Source: Lacticaseibacillus casei DSM 20011 = JCM 1134 = ATCC 393 (GTDB taxonomy: Bacteria; Bacillota; Bacilli; Lactobacillales; Lactobacillaceae). Taken from it: a stretch of DNA of 64,000 nucleotides. Numbering within the stretch: the first letter of the stretch is position 1; each line of letters starts with the position of its first letter. This document shows, one piece after another, positions 52,680 to 60,941 of this stretch. Position numbers and translations under genes: made by a program. Below the pieces are notes generated by a model. That model was given only the letters and a program-made list of their open reading frames with translations. It was not told the origin of the DNA and ran no database searches. The stretch lies in NCBI RefSeq assembly GCF_000829055.1, contig NZ_AP012544.1:2480001-2544000 (forward strand), written 5' to 3'.

Positions 52680-53524
52680 TGATGGCTCACCTCAAGTAGC
52701 TGCTGATTCTGGCTAAGGAAGTTCCCGGCAGTGGCATGAAGAGTGTTTGCCTTAGTGTCGACCTTATCAACCCGAATCAGTGAAGTATATTCATTGACCA
52801 TCCGATCGCCATCAAACTTGCCTTCCGCAAAGACGGTGATGCCAACCATTTCGGCGTTGAATTCGTCAATCAACGCCTTCATGCCATTGACCGTGCCGCC
52901 GCCTTTCATGAAGTCGTCGACAATCAGTACCCGCGAATTTGCCGGAAGACTACGCTTACTTAGCTCCATTTTCTCGATCCGCGCTGATGATCCGGAGACA
53001 TAGTTAACCGAGACTGTCGAGCCCTCAGTAATCTTGGAATCACGCCGCACAATCACGAACGGCACATTCAGATACTGGCTAACACTTTGGGCAATGGGAA
53101 TACCCTTGGTCGCGACGGTCATCACCGCATCAACCTTGGCATCGCGATACTGGGTGGCAATCAAGCGACCAATTTGCCGTAACACACTTGGCGTTCCAAG
53201 CAAATCGGAAAGATAAACATACCCGCCTGGCAACAAGCGATCGGTTTCCGATAGCCGCTTAGCCATGGCAGAAATAAAGTTTTCTGCCTCATCTTCACCC
53301 ATGATCGGGATGTACCGCACACCGCCTGCCGCTCCCGGAACCGTTTCAAGAATCCCGGTTTGCCGTTGCGCGAAGGTTCGTCTTACGATTGCCAGATCTT
53401 CACTAATCGAGGATTTGGCACTTTCATACCGCTTAGAAAAAAACGTCAAGGGTATCAGCGTATGCGGCCGTTCTAACAAGTACCTCGTCATATCAATCAA
53501 GCGATCACTGCGTCTTACTTTCAT
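52676..53524 (-). CDS. purR: Purine operon regulator PurR (Gram-positive type)
   Basis: PRPP-responsive transcription factor of purine genes. The 282-residue product has an N-terminal winged helix (~1-74; RRSDRLIDMTRYLLERPHTL, FFSKRYESAKSSISEDLAIV). A phosphoribosyltransferase-like domain carries VLIVDDFMKGGGTVNGM (~200-216), which binds PRPP rather than catalysing. It lies upstream of the VanZ-RDD gene and, across the repeat cluster, of glmU and prs. Candidate PurBoxes lie before the gene, so autoregulation is likely. Confidence 0.96.
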   Translation of the reverse strand: MKVRRSDRLIDMTRYLLERPHTLIPLTFFSKRYESAKSSISEDLAIVRRTFAQRQTGILETVPGAAGGVRYIPIMGEDEAENFISAMAKRLSETDRLLPGGYVYLSDLLGTPSVLRQIGRLIATQYRDAKVDAVMTVATKGIPIAQSVSQYLNVPFVIVRRDSKITEGSTVSVNYVSGSSARIEKMELSKRSLPANSRVLIVDDFMKGGGTVNGMKALIDEFNAEMVGITVFAEGKFDGDRMVNEYTSLIRVDKVDTKANTLHATAGNFLSQNQQLLEVSHQ

Positions 53525-53600
53525 TAATCCCGCTCCTAACTCCGAATATTTAGCTCTGTGTTAACATTACGTGATAATCTTACCCAGTATAAATGCTTTT

Positions 53601-53647
53601 ACCGAAAATTTCGACCCTTTAACTCGATTTTCTCACCGAACGTTCGC
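53601..53647 (-). promoter_or_regulatory. Candidate PurBox pair upstream of purR
   Basis: ACCGAAAATTTCG at 53601-53613 and ACCGAACGTTCGC at 53635-53647 resemble the PurR consensus core CCGAACWWT (one mismatch each). The second is palindromic (CGAACGTTCG). They lie 77-123 bp before the purR start. Confidence 0.5.
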
Positions 53648-53702
53648 ATTTGTTTATTTTGACGTCTGCCGCCTCGCGAGTCGTATCAGTGGCCTCCCAC
53701 CT

Positions 53703-53719
53703 CATTCTATATTAGAATG
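53703..53719. promoter_or_regulatory. Palindrome at the fetAB promoter
   Basis: CATTCTA-TAT-TAGAATG, a perfect 7-3-7 inverted repeat. It is immediately followed by TATAAA (53722-53727), a likely -10 of the fetAB transcript. Operator-like position; the regulator is unknown. Confidence 0.5.
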
Positions 53720-53744
53720 GTTATAAAGAAGGGTAGGGAAAAGT

Positions 53745-54395
53745 ATGAATGCTTTTGAATTACACCATATGACTTTCGCGCCGACAAAAACGGCTATCCT
53801 GAATGACATCAATCTGGACATTCCTTGGGGGATTGATCTTACCATTGCCGGGCATTCCGGGTCGGGTAAAAGTACCTTGCTGCGCTTGCTTGCCACGTTA
53901 CTGACGCCAACAAGCGGCACGATTTTGTATAATGGCAAGCCTCAATCTGATTACGATCCGATTCTTTATCGGCGGGAGGTATCTTATTGCGCCCAGCAAC
54001 CTGCCTTGTTTGGCGCCACCGTCGCCGATGATCTACGTTTTCCATTCGCAATTCGCAACACTGAAATGCCGCGTGAACAAGCTGAAGCGGCACTGGAAAG
54101 CGTCGATCTGGCAAAAACCATGCTTGACGCGCCGACGCAAAATCTGTCCGGCGGTGAACGTCAGCGCGTTGCCTTATTGCGCCATCTGTTCTTTCCGCCT
54201 AAAGTCCTGCTGCTGGATGAAGTCACGACTGGACTGGATCCGGACACAAAAGCCGTGATTCACGACCTGTTGGACCGCCAAAACAAAAAGGGGATCACCC
54301 TCGTCAGCGTGACCCATGACGAAGGCGAACTGCACATGGCAAAGAACCTCATGACGTTGGTAGACGGTCAATTTGAGGAGGTGCCAACCGCATGA
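53745..54395 (+). CDS. fetA: ABC transporter ATP-binding protein (FetA/YbbL type)
   Basis: A 216-residue ABC ATPase: Walker A GHSGSGKST (~37-45), Q-loop region CAQQPALFG, signature LSGGERQRV, Walker B VLLLDEVTTGLD, and His in VTHDEGEL. It pairs with the membrane protein encoded next; their genes overlap by 4 bp (ATGA). The family with an UPF0014 partner is FetAB, an exporter associated with iron homeostasis in E. coli. Confidence 0.9.
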   Translation: MNAFELHHMTFAPTKTAILNDINLDIPWGIDLTIAGHSGSGKSTLLRLLATLLTPTSGTILYNGKPQSDYDPILYRREVSYCAQQPALFGATVADDLRFPFAIRNTEMPREQAEAALESVDLAKTMLDAPTQNLSGGERQRVALLRHLFFPPKVLLLDEVTTGLDPDTKAVIHDLLDRQNKKGITLVSVTHDEGELHMAKNLMTLVDGQFEEVPTA

Positions 54396-55153
54396 ATAGT
54401 CAGTTAATTGTATCACCCTTAGCGCTTTTGTTGGCGTTAATCTTAGTGGTCATTGCGTTAACGATCAACTTAAAAGAAGAGTTGGGGATGACCAAAGACT
54501 TAATCGTTGGTGTCGTGCGCGCCGTCATCCAGCTAACTGTTGTCGGCTTTGTTTTGACCTATATCATCAAAGTCAACACAGTTTGGTTAACGCTAGCTAT
54601 GGTGGCCATCATTATTTTCAATGCTGCATGGAACGCCAAAAAGCGGGCTGGCACCATCCCCGATGCCTTTGTCACCAGCTTGCTCGCCGTCACCACAGCA
54701 ACCGGACTCACGCTGATCATGCTAGTTTCTGTTCGCGCCATTCGCTTCATTCCCGCCCAGATCGTCCCGATCAGCGGCATGATTGCCAGTAATGTCATGG
54801 TGGCGACAGGTTTGGCATACCGCAGTCTGAACACCGAATTTACGGATCTGCGGCCGCAAGTCCTCGAACGCCTCGCTTTGGGCGCCACCCTCAAACAAGC
54901 CAGTCAAAAACTCATCGTCAACGCGATCAAAACCGGCATGGCCCCAACGATCGACTCAGCGAAAACAGTCGGGCTCGTCAGCTTGCCCGGCATGATGTCC
55001 GGTTTGATCTTTGCCGGCATTGATCCAACAAAAGCCATTATGTACCAGATCATGGTCACCTTCATGTTACTTGGCGCCACGAGCCTCGGCAGTTTCATTG
55101 CCGTTTATCGCAGTTATTCACGCTTTTATAATGAGCAAAAGCAGTTACGGTAG
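54392..55153 (+). CDS. fetB: ABC transporter permease, UPF0014 (FetB/YbbM type)
   Basis: A 253-residue membrane protein with about seven helices. Family marks are NLKEELGMTKDLIVGVVRAV, IIIFNAAWNAKKR and RIPAQIVPISGMIASN-like IRFIPAQIVPISGM, then GLVSLPGMMSGLIFAGIDP. It forms the membrane half of the FetAB exporter. It is translationally coupled to fetA and followed by a terminator. Confidence 0.92.
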   Translation: MNSQLIVSPLALLLALILVVIALTINLKEELGMTKDLIVGVVRAVIQLTVVGFVLTYIIKVNTVWLTLAMVAIIIFNAAWNAKKRAGTIPDAFVTSLLAVTTATGLTLIMLVSVRAIRFIPAQIVPISGMIASNVMVATGLAYRSLNTEFTDLRPQVLERLALGATLKQASQKLIVNAIKTGMAPTIDSAKTVGLVSLPGMMSGLIFAGIDPTKAIMYQIMVTFMLLGATSLGSFIAVYRSYSRFYNEQKQLR

Positions 55154-55215
55154 TCATCCAGCCAGTTCGCGCAGAATCAGCGTAAAGAGGCTGGGTCATA
55201 ATTCACAGCCACAGC

Positions 55216-55265
55216 AAAAAGGTGAACATGCTCTGCATTGAACGCAAAGTATATTCGCCTTTTTT
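55216..55265. terminator. Imperfect terminator hairpin after fetB, next to repeat B2
   Basis: AAAAAGGTGAACATGCTCTGC pairs imperfectly with GCAAAGTATATTCGCCTTTTTT. It looks homologous to the perfect hairpin at 31164-31211 beside B1. It lies ~60 nt after the fetB stop. Confidence 0.72.
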
Positions 55266-55305
55266 GTTTCTGCGAGTTAATTCGGTGAGGTTATTTAAGA
55301 TGTTA

Positions 55306-55552
55306 GTGCCAAAGCGGAGCAATCGTAGGCCAGATGGGGCTCAGCCGTGCAAACAACACAGCGACTGGTTTTGTCGCTGATGTTGTTAGGCGACTTTGAG
55401 ACAGCGGTTTTCTGGCTCAAAGCGCCGTCTCCGCTCTAGCTTCGCGTCGCCACCCCAGCTGGCCGGAGATTGCGGAGTTTGGCGCGGCAAGGAACTTATT
55501 GCCCAAGATTTTTTGATCGTTCGGGATTCACCAAATTATGAACGTTCTCACA
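55306..55552 (-). repeat. Family B composite structured repeat, copy B2 (reverse orientation)
   Basis: The core at 55306-55485 has the same inverted arms as B1 (GTGCCAAAGCGGAGCAATC ... GATTGCGGAGTTTGGCGC). Both internal hairpins are retained (AACAAC..GTTGTT with CAGCGAC/GTCGCTG; CTTTGAG/CTCAAAG). Similarity to the ~65 bp A/T-rich segment beside B1 continues to 55552. It fills the spacer between convergent fetB and the cation-efflux gene. Confidence 0.88.
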
Positions 55553-55595
55553 AAATTATGGCTCAACCTCTTTTTAATTCCAAAATGCTGAGCGC

Positions 55596-56474
55596 TCAGT
55601 AAGGATTTTCCATCTTGTTATCCGGTAAGTACGGGCCATATTCGACTTGAATGGTCGTATGCGCGATGTCAAAGCTCTCCCGCAACGACAGGCTCAAGGC
55701 GTCTAGAAAGACGTCGTTGCCCTCCGGTGTCGTCCGAACCACATGGACCGTCAGCGCCACATCAGTTGTGCTGAGCGCCCAGATGTGCAGATCGTGGCAC
55801 GAAGCAACGGTCGGGTACGCATTGACCAGCGTTTTAACGGCAATCGGGTCGATTTCCTTGGGAACGGCCGCCATAGCCAAGTTGACCGCATCCCGCAGTA
55901 AGTTCCAGGTGCCAATCAAGACCACAATGGCAACCACAATCGACATGACCGGATCAAGCCATTCCCAGCCTGTCAGCATGATCAAGCCCCCGGCTAACAC
56001 AACGCCCAGCGAAACGCCCGCATCGGCTGCCATATGCATGAACGCGCCGCGAATATTCAGATCGTGCTGCGAACCACTGTGGAAAAGGACTGCCGTCGCG
56101 CCGTTAACTAAAATCCCGACACCGGCAACCAGCATCATCCAGCCGCCTTCGACCGGCGCATTTTGCGACAGCCGGGTAATCGCTTCGACAATGATCGCGC
56201 CCATTGCGACTAACAAAAAGGCTGCATTCGCCAAAGCTGCCAAAATCGATGAACTTTTGTAACCGTATGTACGCTGAACCGTCGGATGGCGATTGGACAG
56301 CCACTCGGCAAACCACGCCAGCCCTAAGCCTAAAACATCGCTCATATTGTGAATCGCATCGGCAACCAACGCAACCGAACCGATCCCGATCCCAAAAGCA
56401 ATCTCCGCAATAATGTAAACCAGATTAAGCAAAATACCCCAAAAGAACGCCTTGTTTGGCTGAACCTGTTCCAT
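55596..56474 (-). CDS. Cation diffusion facilitator efflux protein (CzcD type)
   Basis: Proton-coupled exporter of Zn2+ or related divalent metals. The 292-residue product has six membrane helices. Metal-binding motifs are LVADAIHNMSDVLG (TM2) and HMAADAGVSLGV (TM5), and a His-containing loop (FHSGSQHDLN) follows TM4. The C-terminal cytoplasmic domain (~205-292) shows VASCHDLHIWALST. It is convergent with fetAB, so two metal-export systems sit side by side around B2. Confidence 0.93.
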   Translation of the reverse strand: MEQVQPNKAFFWGILLNLVYIIAEIAFGIGIGSVALVADAIHNMSDVLGLGLAWFAEWLSNRHPTVQRTYGYKSSSILAALANAAFLLVAMGAIIVEAITRLSQNAPVEGGWMMLVAGVGILVNGATAVLFHSGSQHDLNIRGAFMHMAADAGVSLGVVLAGGLIMLTGWEWLDPVMSIVVAIVVLIGTWNLLRDAVNLAMAAVPKEIDPIAVKTLVNAYPTVASCHDLHIWALSTTDVALTVHVVRTTPEGNDVFLDALSLSLRESFDIAHTTIQVEYGPYLPDNKMENPY

Positions 56475-56525
56475 ATCGTCAATGCCTCATTTCTTCCCCC
56501 ATCATGGTTTAGTGATCCCTAAAAA

Positions 56526-57401
56526 TCAACCCCTAAGCCCGCGATCATTTGCGGGCAGGCAAAACGGCCGCAACAAATAAACCTCGCGGCAGAAGCCTTT
56601 CATGCTGTTGTAAACGCGCATCGCCCGCGAATGTTTCTGGCAAAGGCCAAACACGGTCGGGCCGCTTCCGGACATCTGGGCAATCTCGGCACCATACTTC
56701 TCTAACCGATGTTTAAGCGCCGTCATCTCGGGATACCGACTGGCCGTAATCTTCTCCAGAGTATTCCCCATACCGCTGATCATTTGATTAAAATCGTGAT
56801 TTTGAATCCCGGCGACGACACGCTGGGTATCCGGATGTTCAAGCCCGGCTTGATAATCAATCGCGTTGAGGATGGTTGGCGTTGACACTGATACGCGCGG
56901 CTTAGCTAACACCACCCAAAAGTTGGGCAAACTTCCCAACGGCGTCACGACATCCCCACGTCCCGTAACCAGCGACGTCTCCGAATAAACACAGTACGGG
57001 ACATCGCTATCGACACTCAACCCGATACGCGCCAATTGCGAACGACTATAGCCTAACTCCCAAAGTGAATTCAGGCCGCGCAACACAGCAGCGGCATCAC
57101 TTGATCCACCGCCCAGTCCAGCCGCAACCGGAATATGTTTTTCGATATGAATCCGCGCACCTTGGCGGATGTTGGCATGACGTTGTAACGCCAGTGCCGC
57201 TTTATAAGCCAGATTGCGCGGATCCTCCGGTAAAAAGCCGCTGTCCGTGGAAACCTTGATCGTGCGGCTCGGCTGAATCGTCACATAATCAGCCAAGTCG
57301 ACTGATGTCATCACCATCTGCCACTCATGTTCGCCGTCAGCATGGCGATACAAGGCATCCAAACTGAGATTAATCTTGGCGGGTGCTTTTTCGATTAGTT
57401 C
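56526..57401 (-). CDS. ispE: 4-diphosphocytidyl-2-C-methyl-D-erythritol kinase
   Basis: GHMP kinase of the non-mevalonate isoprenoid pathway. The 291-residue product has KAPAKINLSLDAL at the start, the ATP loop PVAAGLGGGSSDAAAVL (~96-112) and QMSGSGPTVFGL near the end. ATG 57401 follows a GGTGG-like ribosome-binding site; a longer frame to 57431 has none. It sits in the conserved purR-ispE-veg-rsmA neighbourhood. Lactobacilli usually make isoprenoids from mevalonate, so this may be an orphan of the other pathway. Confidence 0.92.
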   Translation of the reverse strand, partial: ELIEKAPAKINLSLDALYRHADGEHEWQMVMTSVDLADYVTIQPSRTIKVSTDSGFLPEDPRNLAYKAALALQRHANIRQGARIHIEKHIPVAAGLGGGSSDAAAVLRGLNSLWELGYSRSQLARIGLSVDSDVPYCVYSETSLVTGRGDVVTPLGSLPNFWVVLAKPRVSVSTPTILNAIDYQAGLEHPDTQRVVAGIQNHDFNQMISGMGNTLEKITASRYPEMTALKHRLEKYGAEIAQMSGSGPTVFGLCQKHSRAMRVYNSMKGFCREVYLLRPFCLPANDRGLRG

Positions 57402-57565
57402 CATGCTAACCACCAGTCTTTGGCGATGCATACCTTTATAGCTACCAAAGTCTAGCTACAAGCGCCGTTGCATGCATCCACCGTATAGTTATTTTTAGTA
57501 TACTGTTTTGCGTTGTGATTTTCATTGTCGGATTTTAAAAACGGCGTTAGAAGTTAACGGCAAGC

Positions 57566-57594
57566 AAAAAGCCCTGATGCAAATGCACCAAGGC
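57566..57594 (-). terminator. veg terminator
   Basis: Minus strand GCCTTGGTGCA and TGCATCAGGGC arms (G-U pairs included) with a tight loop, followed by TTTTTG. It separates veg from ispE. Confidence 0.75.
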
Positions 57595-57635
57595 CTCCTG
57601 AAATAAACGATTTAATCGTCGGTTACTATCTGAAA

Positions 57636-57887
57636 TTATGACGCTTTCTCTTCGCCTTCGAAGGTGATCTTGATTGACTTGGTCAAAAGATCTGCGTAAC
57701 TGTAAGAGACACGCTCGAACGCATTCTCACTTTGGTCAAGATCGACCACAAAAATAGCCGGATAGGTTTCCTTCAAGGTCCCCCGCCGCCGCGTCACTTT
57801 CTTGCGTCCAGCTTGTGCAACGACCGTTAAGTTCTCACCGATTTTCCCATCGAGCTTCCGTTTGATGCTTGCTAGTGTGATTGGCAT
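57636..57887 (-). CDS. veg: Veg family protein
   Basis: A small 83-residue protein of the Veg family, abundant in Bacillus and reported to promote biofilm matrix expression. Signatures: LASIKRKLDGKIGENLTVVA, GRKKVTRRRGTLKETYPAIF, and ERVSYSYADLLT. It has an Sm-like/beta-barrel predicted fold and no enzymatic motif. ATG 57887 follows AGGTG. It lies between rsmA and ispE as in Bacillus. Confidence 0.95.
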   Translation of the reverse strand: MPITLASIKRKLDGKIGENLTVVAQAGRKKVTRRRGTLKETYPAIFVVDLDQSENAFERVSYSYADLLTKSIKITFEGEEKAS

Positions 57888-57996
57888 GCACTTCACCTCT
57901 TAAATAGAATTCTAACACGAAAGCAAGAAATTTGCAATTATACCACGCACTCTTATTAATCGCAAGCAATAATAAACGCGTAGCAAATGCGTCACG

Positions 57997-58893
57997 TCAG
58001 GCGTCAGCGCGCACGCCGAGCCCTTCTCCTCGCAACGCCGTATCCAGCCGGGCAAAGTCGGCAATTGCCAACTGTTCGGCGCGCGTTTCCGGCGCAATGT
58101 TTGCGGCTGCTAGTGCTGTGCGAATCGCTGGCTTGTTTTCCTTACCAAATAACGCAACAAGGTTGTTCCAAAGCGTTTTCCGTCGGGATGCAAAGGCGCC
58201 GCGTACCAAGCGATCGAAACTGTCTGGGTTTGTGACGTCTGCTAATGGCTCGGATCGTTGGGTTAACGTCACAATCGCCGAATCGACATTGGGGGCCGGA
58301 ACAAAGGCATGGCGGCTGACCGTAAAGGCTGTCGTCACATCTGCCACCAACTGCACCGCAATGCTCAAGCTGCCGTAATCTTTTGACCCCGGGGCCGCAC
58401 TCAGCCGCGCTGCTACTTCTTTTTGCATCATCACAGTCATGCTGTGCAGCGGCAACCGTGCCCGTAGCAGGTGCAACAAAATCGGCGTCGTGATGTAGTA
58501 CGGCAAATTGGCAACCACCTTCAGGGTATGCTTCCCGTCAAAATGTTCAGCCACCAGCGCGCCTAAATCGGTTTTCAAAACATCTTCATTCACCACTGCG
58601 GTATTAGGATAATCAGCTAGCGTTTCGGCCAAAATCGGCAGCAGGCGCTCGTCAATTTCCAACGCCACCACCTGATGGGCGCTTTCGGCAAGAAACTGGG
58701 TCAGAGCACCAATGCCTGGTCCGATTTCGATCACATCATCCTGTGACGACAAATTGGCAGCTGCAACAATTTTTTGCAAAATCTGCGGATCGGTCAGAAA
58801 GTTCTGGCCTAAGCCTTTGCGCATGCGAAACCCGTGGCGCTTTAAAATGGCATTGGTCACTGCCGGCTGTGCGACTTTTTCATGCATGGTCAT
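57997..58893 (-). CDS. rsmA: 16S rRNA dimethyladenosine transferase
   Basis: SAM-dependent enzyme that dimethylates two adjacent adenosines in the 3' hairpin of 16S rRNA. The 298-residue product has RKGLGQNFLTDP, the SAM motif VIEIGPGIGALT (~54-65), VVNEDVLKTDL and NLPYYITTPIL (~124-134). The likely start is ATG 58893 after GGAGG; the first ATG of the longer frame is inside that site. Its start overlaps the rnmV stop, so the two are translationally coupled. Confidence 0.96.
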   Translation of the reverse strand: MTMHEKVAQPAVTNAILKRHGFRMRKGLGQNFLTDPQILQKIVAAANLSSQDDVIEIGPGIGALTQFLAESAHQVVALEIDERLLPILAETLADYPNTAVVNEDVLKTDLGALVAEHFDGKHTLKVVANLPYYITTPILLHLLRARLPLHSMTVMMQKEVAARLSAAPGSKDYGSLSIAVQLVADVTTAFTVSRHAFVPAPNVDSAIVTLTQRSEPLADVTNPDSFDRLVRGAFASRRKTLWNNLVALFGKENKPAIRTALAAANIAPETRAEQLAIADFARLDTALRGEGLGVRADA

Positions 58894-59449
58894 CTTGACC
58901 TCCATTCACCTGATCCAGTGCCGCAAAAAAGGCAGCCCGACTGATGCGGAACTCAGTCAAGCGGCGTAATAGCTGTTTGCCATTTGTGTAGCCGATGTGC
59001 AACAACTCGCCCAGCTGCTCACGCCGCTGCCGCGAGTCTGTGCCGCCGATCAAATGCGCAGCTAACAGGTCCTGCTGGCTGATGATTTGTGGCGCATCCG
59101 ACACTTCGGTAAATAAATGCTGAAGCGCTGCCCGCAATGCTGCCGGCGTTGCATGTTTGATGCCCAGCGACCCTTTATGTGCCGGGACGCCTTCTGCCCG
59201 CGGCAAAAAAGCGTGAGTCACGCCAGGAACGGCCCGGGAAATTGTTTTGCGGATCTTCTCACCGGGGAAATCCGGATCGGTAAGGACAATCACCCCGCGT
59301 TTGGCCTGAGCCTGGCGAATGCGCGCCAAAGTGGCGTCATCAATTGCACTGCCGCGAGTTTCAATGGTATCAATATCGCCAAAAGTTTCTTTTAATCTTT
59401 TCGTATCATCGCGGCCTTCTACGACCACAATTTGTTTAATGGTTGTCAT
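58880..59449 (-). CDS. rnmV: Ribonuclease M5
   Basis: Toprim-domain nuclease that matures 5S rRNA. The 189-residue product has IVVVEGRDDTKRL (acidic catalytic Glu/Asp, ~7-19), GVIVLTDPDFPGEKIRK (~56-72) and LLHIGYTNGKQLLRRL in the C-terminal RNA-binding part. ATG 59449 overlaps the tatD stop (ATGA). The tatD-rnmV-rsmA order is conserved in Firmicutes. Confidence 0.96.
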   Translation of the reverse strand: MTTIKQIVVVEGRDDTKRLKETFGDIDTIETRGSAIDDATLARIRQAQAKRGVIVLTDPDFPGEKIRKTISRAVPGVTHAFLPRAEGVPAHKGSLGIKHATPAALRAALQHLFTEVSDAPQIISQQDLLAAHLIGGTDSRQRREQLGELLHIGYTNGKQLLRRLTEFRISRAAFFAALDQVNGGQDDHA

Positions 59450-60225
59450 GCGTCTTCCTTTAATCTGAAAATTCGGTGGGCATTGTCCCAAGTCTGTTGG
59501 GCAATCACGACTGAGGTGGTGTCCCGTAATTTTGCCAAAGCTTCAACTACATACCGTGTGTAGCCCGGTTGATTCTGCCGGCCGCGGTACGGTGTCGGCG
59601 TCAAGTATGGCGCATCGGTTTCTACCAATAAGCGGTCACTGGGAATGATTTTGGCACTGGCATGCTCTTCCGGCGCATTTTTGAAGCTGACAATGCCGGA
59701 ATAAGAGATGTACAGGCCCAAATCCAAAAAGCGTCGCGCCCATTCGGCATCACCGGTGAAACTATGCATGATCGCACCAAATTGCTCGACATGCGCTGCT
59801 TTTAAAATATCGTAAGTATCTTCAAACGCATCACGGCTATGAATCGACACCGGCATGTGCAGGGAACGAGCCAATTCTAGCTGACGGCGAAAAACGCGGC
59901 GTTGGATCTCGCGCGGGGAGGTGTCCCAGTGATAATCCAGCCCGATTTCCCCTAACGCCACCACTTTGGGATCCGCCAACTGCTTTAGCAGCAACGCCTC
60001 TTTTGCTGCATCGTAATCCTGACTCGACTCGGGATGCCAGCCGACAATGGCGTATAAGTTGGGATACTCATGGGCTAACTTCAAAGCGCCAGCATTCAAC
60101 GCCGTGTCGGAGCCAACAATCGCCATCTTTTTCACGCCTAATTGCCGCGCCGCTTCAATGTAGTCAGCTTCCTTGCCGCGATAAGGGGTGTCATTTAAGT
60201 GGGTATGCGAATCGAAAATATTCAT
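59446..60225 (-). CDS. tatD: TatD-family metal-dependent deoxyribonuclease
   Basis: Cytoplasmic 3'-5' exonuclease-like hydrolase of the amidohydrolase superfamily, 259 residues. Metal-site motifs: FDSHTHLND (4-12), ALGEIGLDYH (~91-100), PVSIHSRDAFED (~126-137), IMHSFTGD (~151-158), VETDAPYLTP (~200-209). It appears to lead the tatD-rnmV-rsmA group, 4 nt downstream of the PTS IIA gene. Confidence 0.95.
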   Translation of the reverse strand: MNIFDSHTHLNDTPYRGKEADYIEAARQLGVKKMAIVGSDTALNAGALKLAHEYPNLYAIVGWHPESSQDYDAAKEALLLKQLADPKVVALGEIGLDYHWDTSPREIQRRVFRRQLELARSLHMPVSIHSRDAFEDTYDILKAAHVEQFGAIMHSFTGDAEWARRFLDLGLYISYSGIVSFKNAPEEHASAKIIPSDRLLVETDAPYLTPTPYRGRQNQPGYTRYVVEALAKLRDTTSVVIAQQTWDNAHRIFRLKEDA

Positions 60226-60229
60226 GCAA

Positions 60230-60724
60230 TCACTGCTTTCTTTCTGCTTCTGCCATTAATGGCGGCAACAAACGGACCACCTGACTCGGCTTCTTAGCGG
60301 CAAACAAGTGCTGCAACTGCGCCACTGGTGACTGGGTCAACGCGCGGATCAACTGGGCGATTCGCATTGGCTGCTCCTTAGCGACGGGATTCATCAACAT
60401 AAACGCCCACTCAACCGGCAATATGCGGCTAACGTCTGCCAGATCCTTAAACGCAATGGGAATCTCAAAGTGAACCACGACCAATCGTCCTTGCTGCACT
60501 AAATCGCCTTCCAGATGCGGAATCGCAATATTAGGCAGCCGATCGGCAATCTGGTTCAGCTGCATACCGGATGGAAACGTCTGCTCCCGGGCGATCAGCG
60601 CCGCTTTGCCTGCTGGCAGCATCACCTTTTGGGCCACGAGCTCGTGACTGATGACATTAAAAAAATCTTCTTGCGTCGGCGTGTTTAAAAAATAAACCAA
60701 CGGGGTTGTGCTAAATTCAGCCAA
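60230..60724 (-). CDS. Orphan PTS EIIA-like protein (fructose/mannitol type)
   Basis: A 164-residue single-domain EIIA of the PTS_EIIA_2 fold. The phospho-accepting His is in NIAIPHLE (~67-74), preceded by the LIAREQTFPSGMQL segment. No EIIB or EIIC gene is nearby. The start is probably UUG 60724 after AGGTG; GUG 60733 overlaps that site. It precedes tatD by 4 nt and is divergent from lacD, so it may act in regulation or serve a distant permease. Confidence 0.85.
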   Translation of the reverse strand: MAEFSTTPLVYFLNTPTQEDFFNVISHELVAQKVMLPAGKAALIAREQTFPSGMQLNQIADRLPNIAIPHLEGDLVQQGRLVVVHFEIPIAFKDLADVSRILPVEWAFMLMNPVAKEQPMRIAQLIRALTQSPVAQLQHLFAAKKPSQVVRLLPPLMAEAERKQ

Positions 60725-60941
60725 GCTTTTCACCTATCTTTTCATAAACTCGTTATGGTTAGAGTATAGCACGCCGCTTGCTGTCCCTCATGATCGGTTC
60801 CGCTTTTGGTTAAAGCTTCTATTATTCACCCATTTTCTTTGAGTTTCATGAAAATCCCCGCGAAAAATGTCTATTGTTGTCATTTTGTTCTATACTGATT
60901 TTGTACTGAACATTTAAGGATTACCTAGGAGGTATTTTTAC

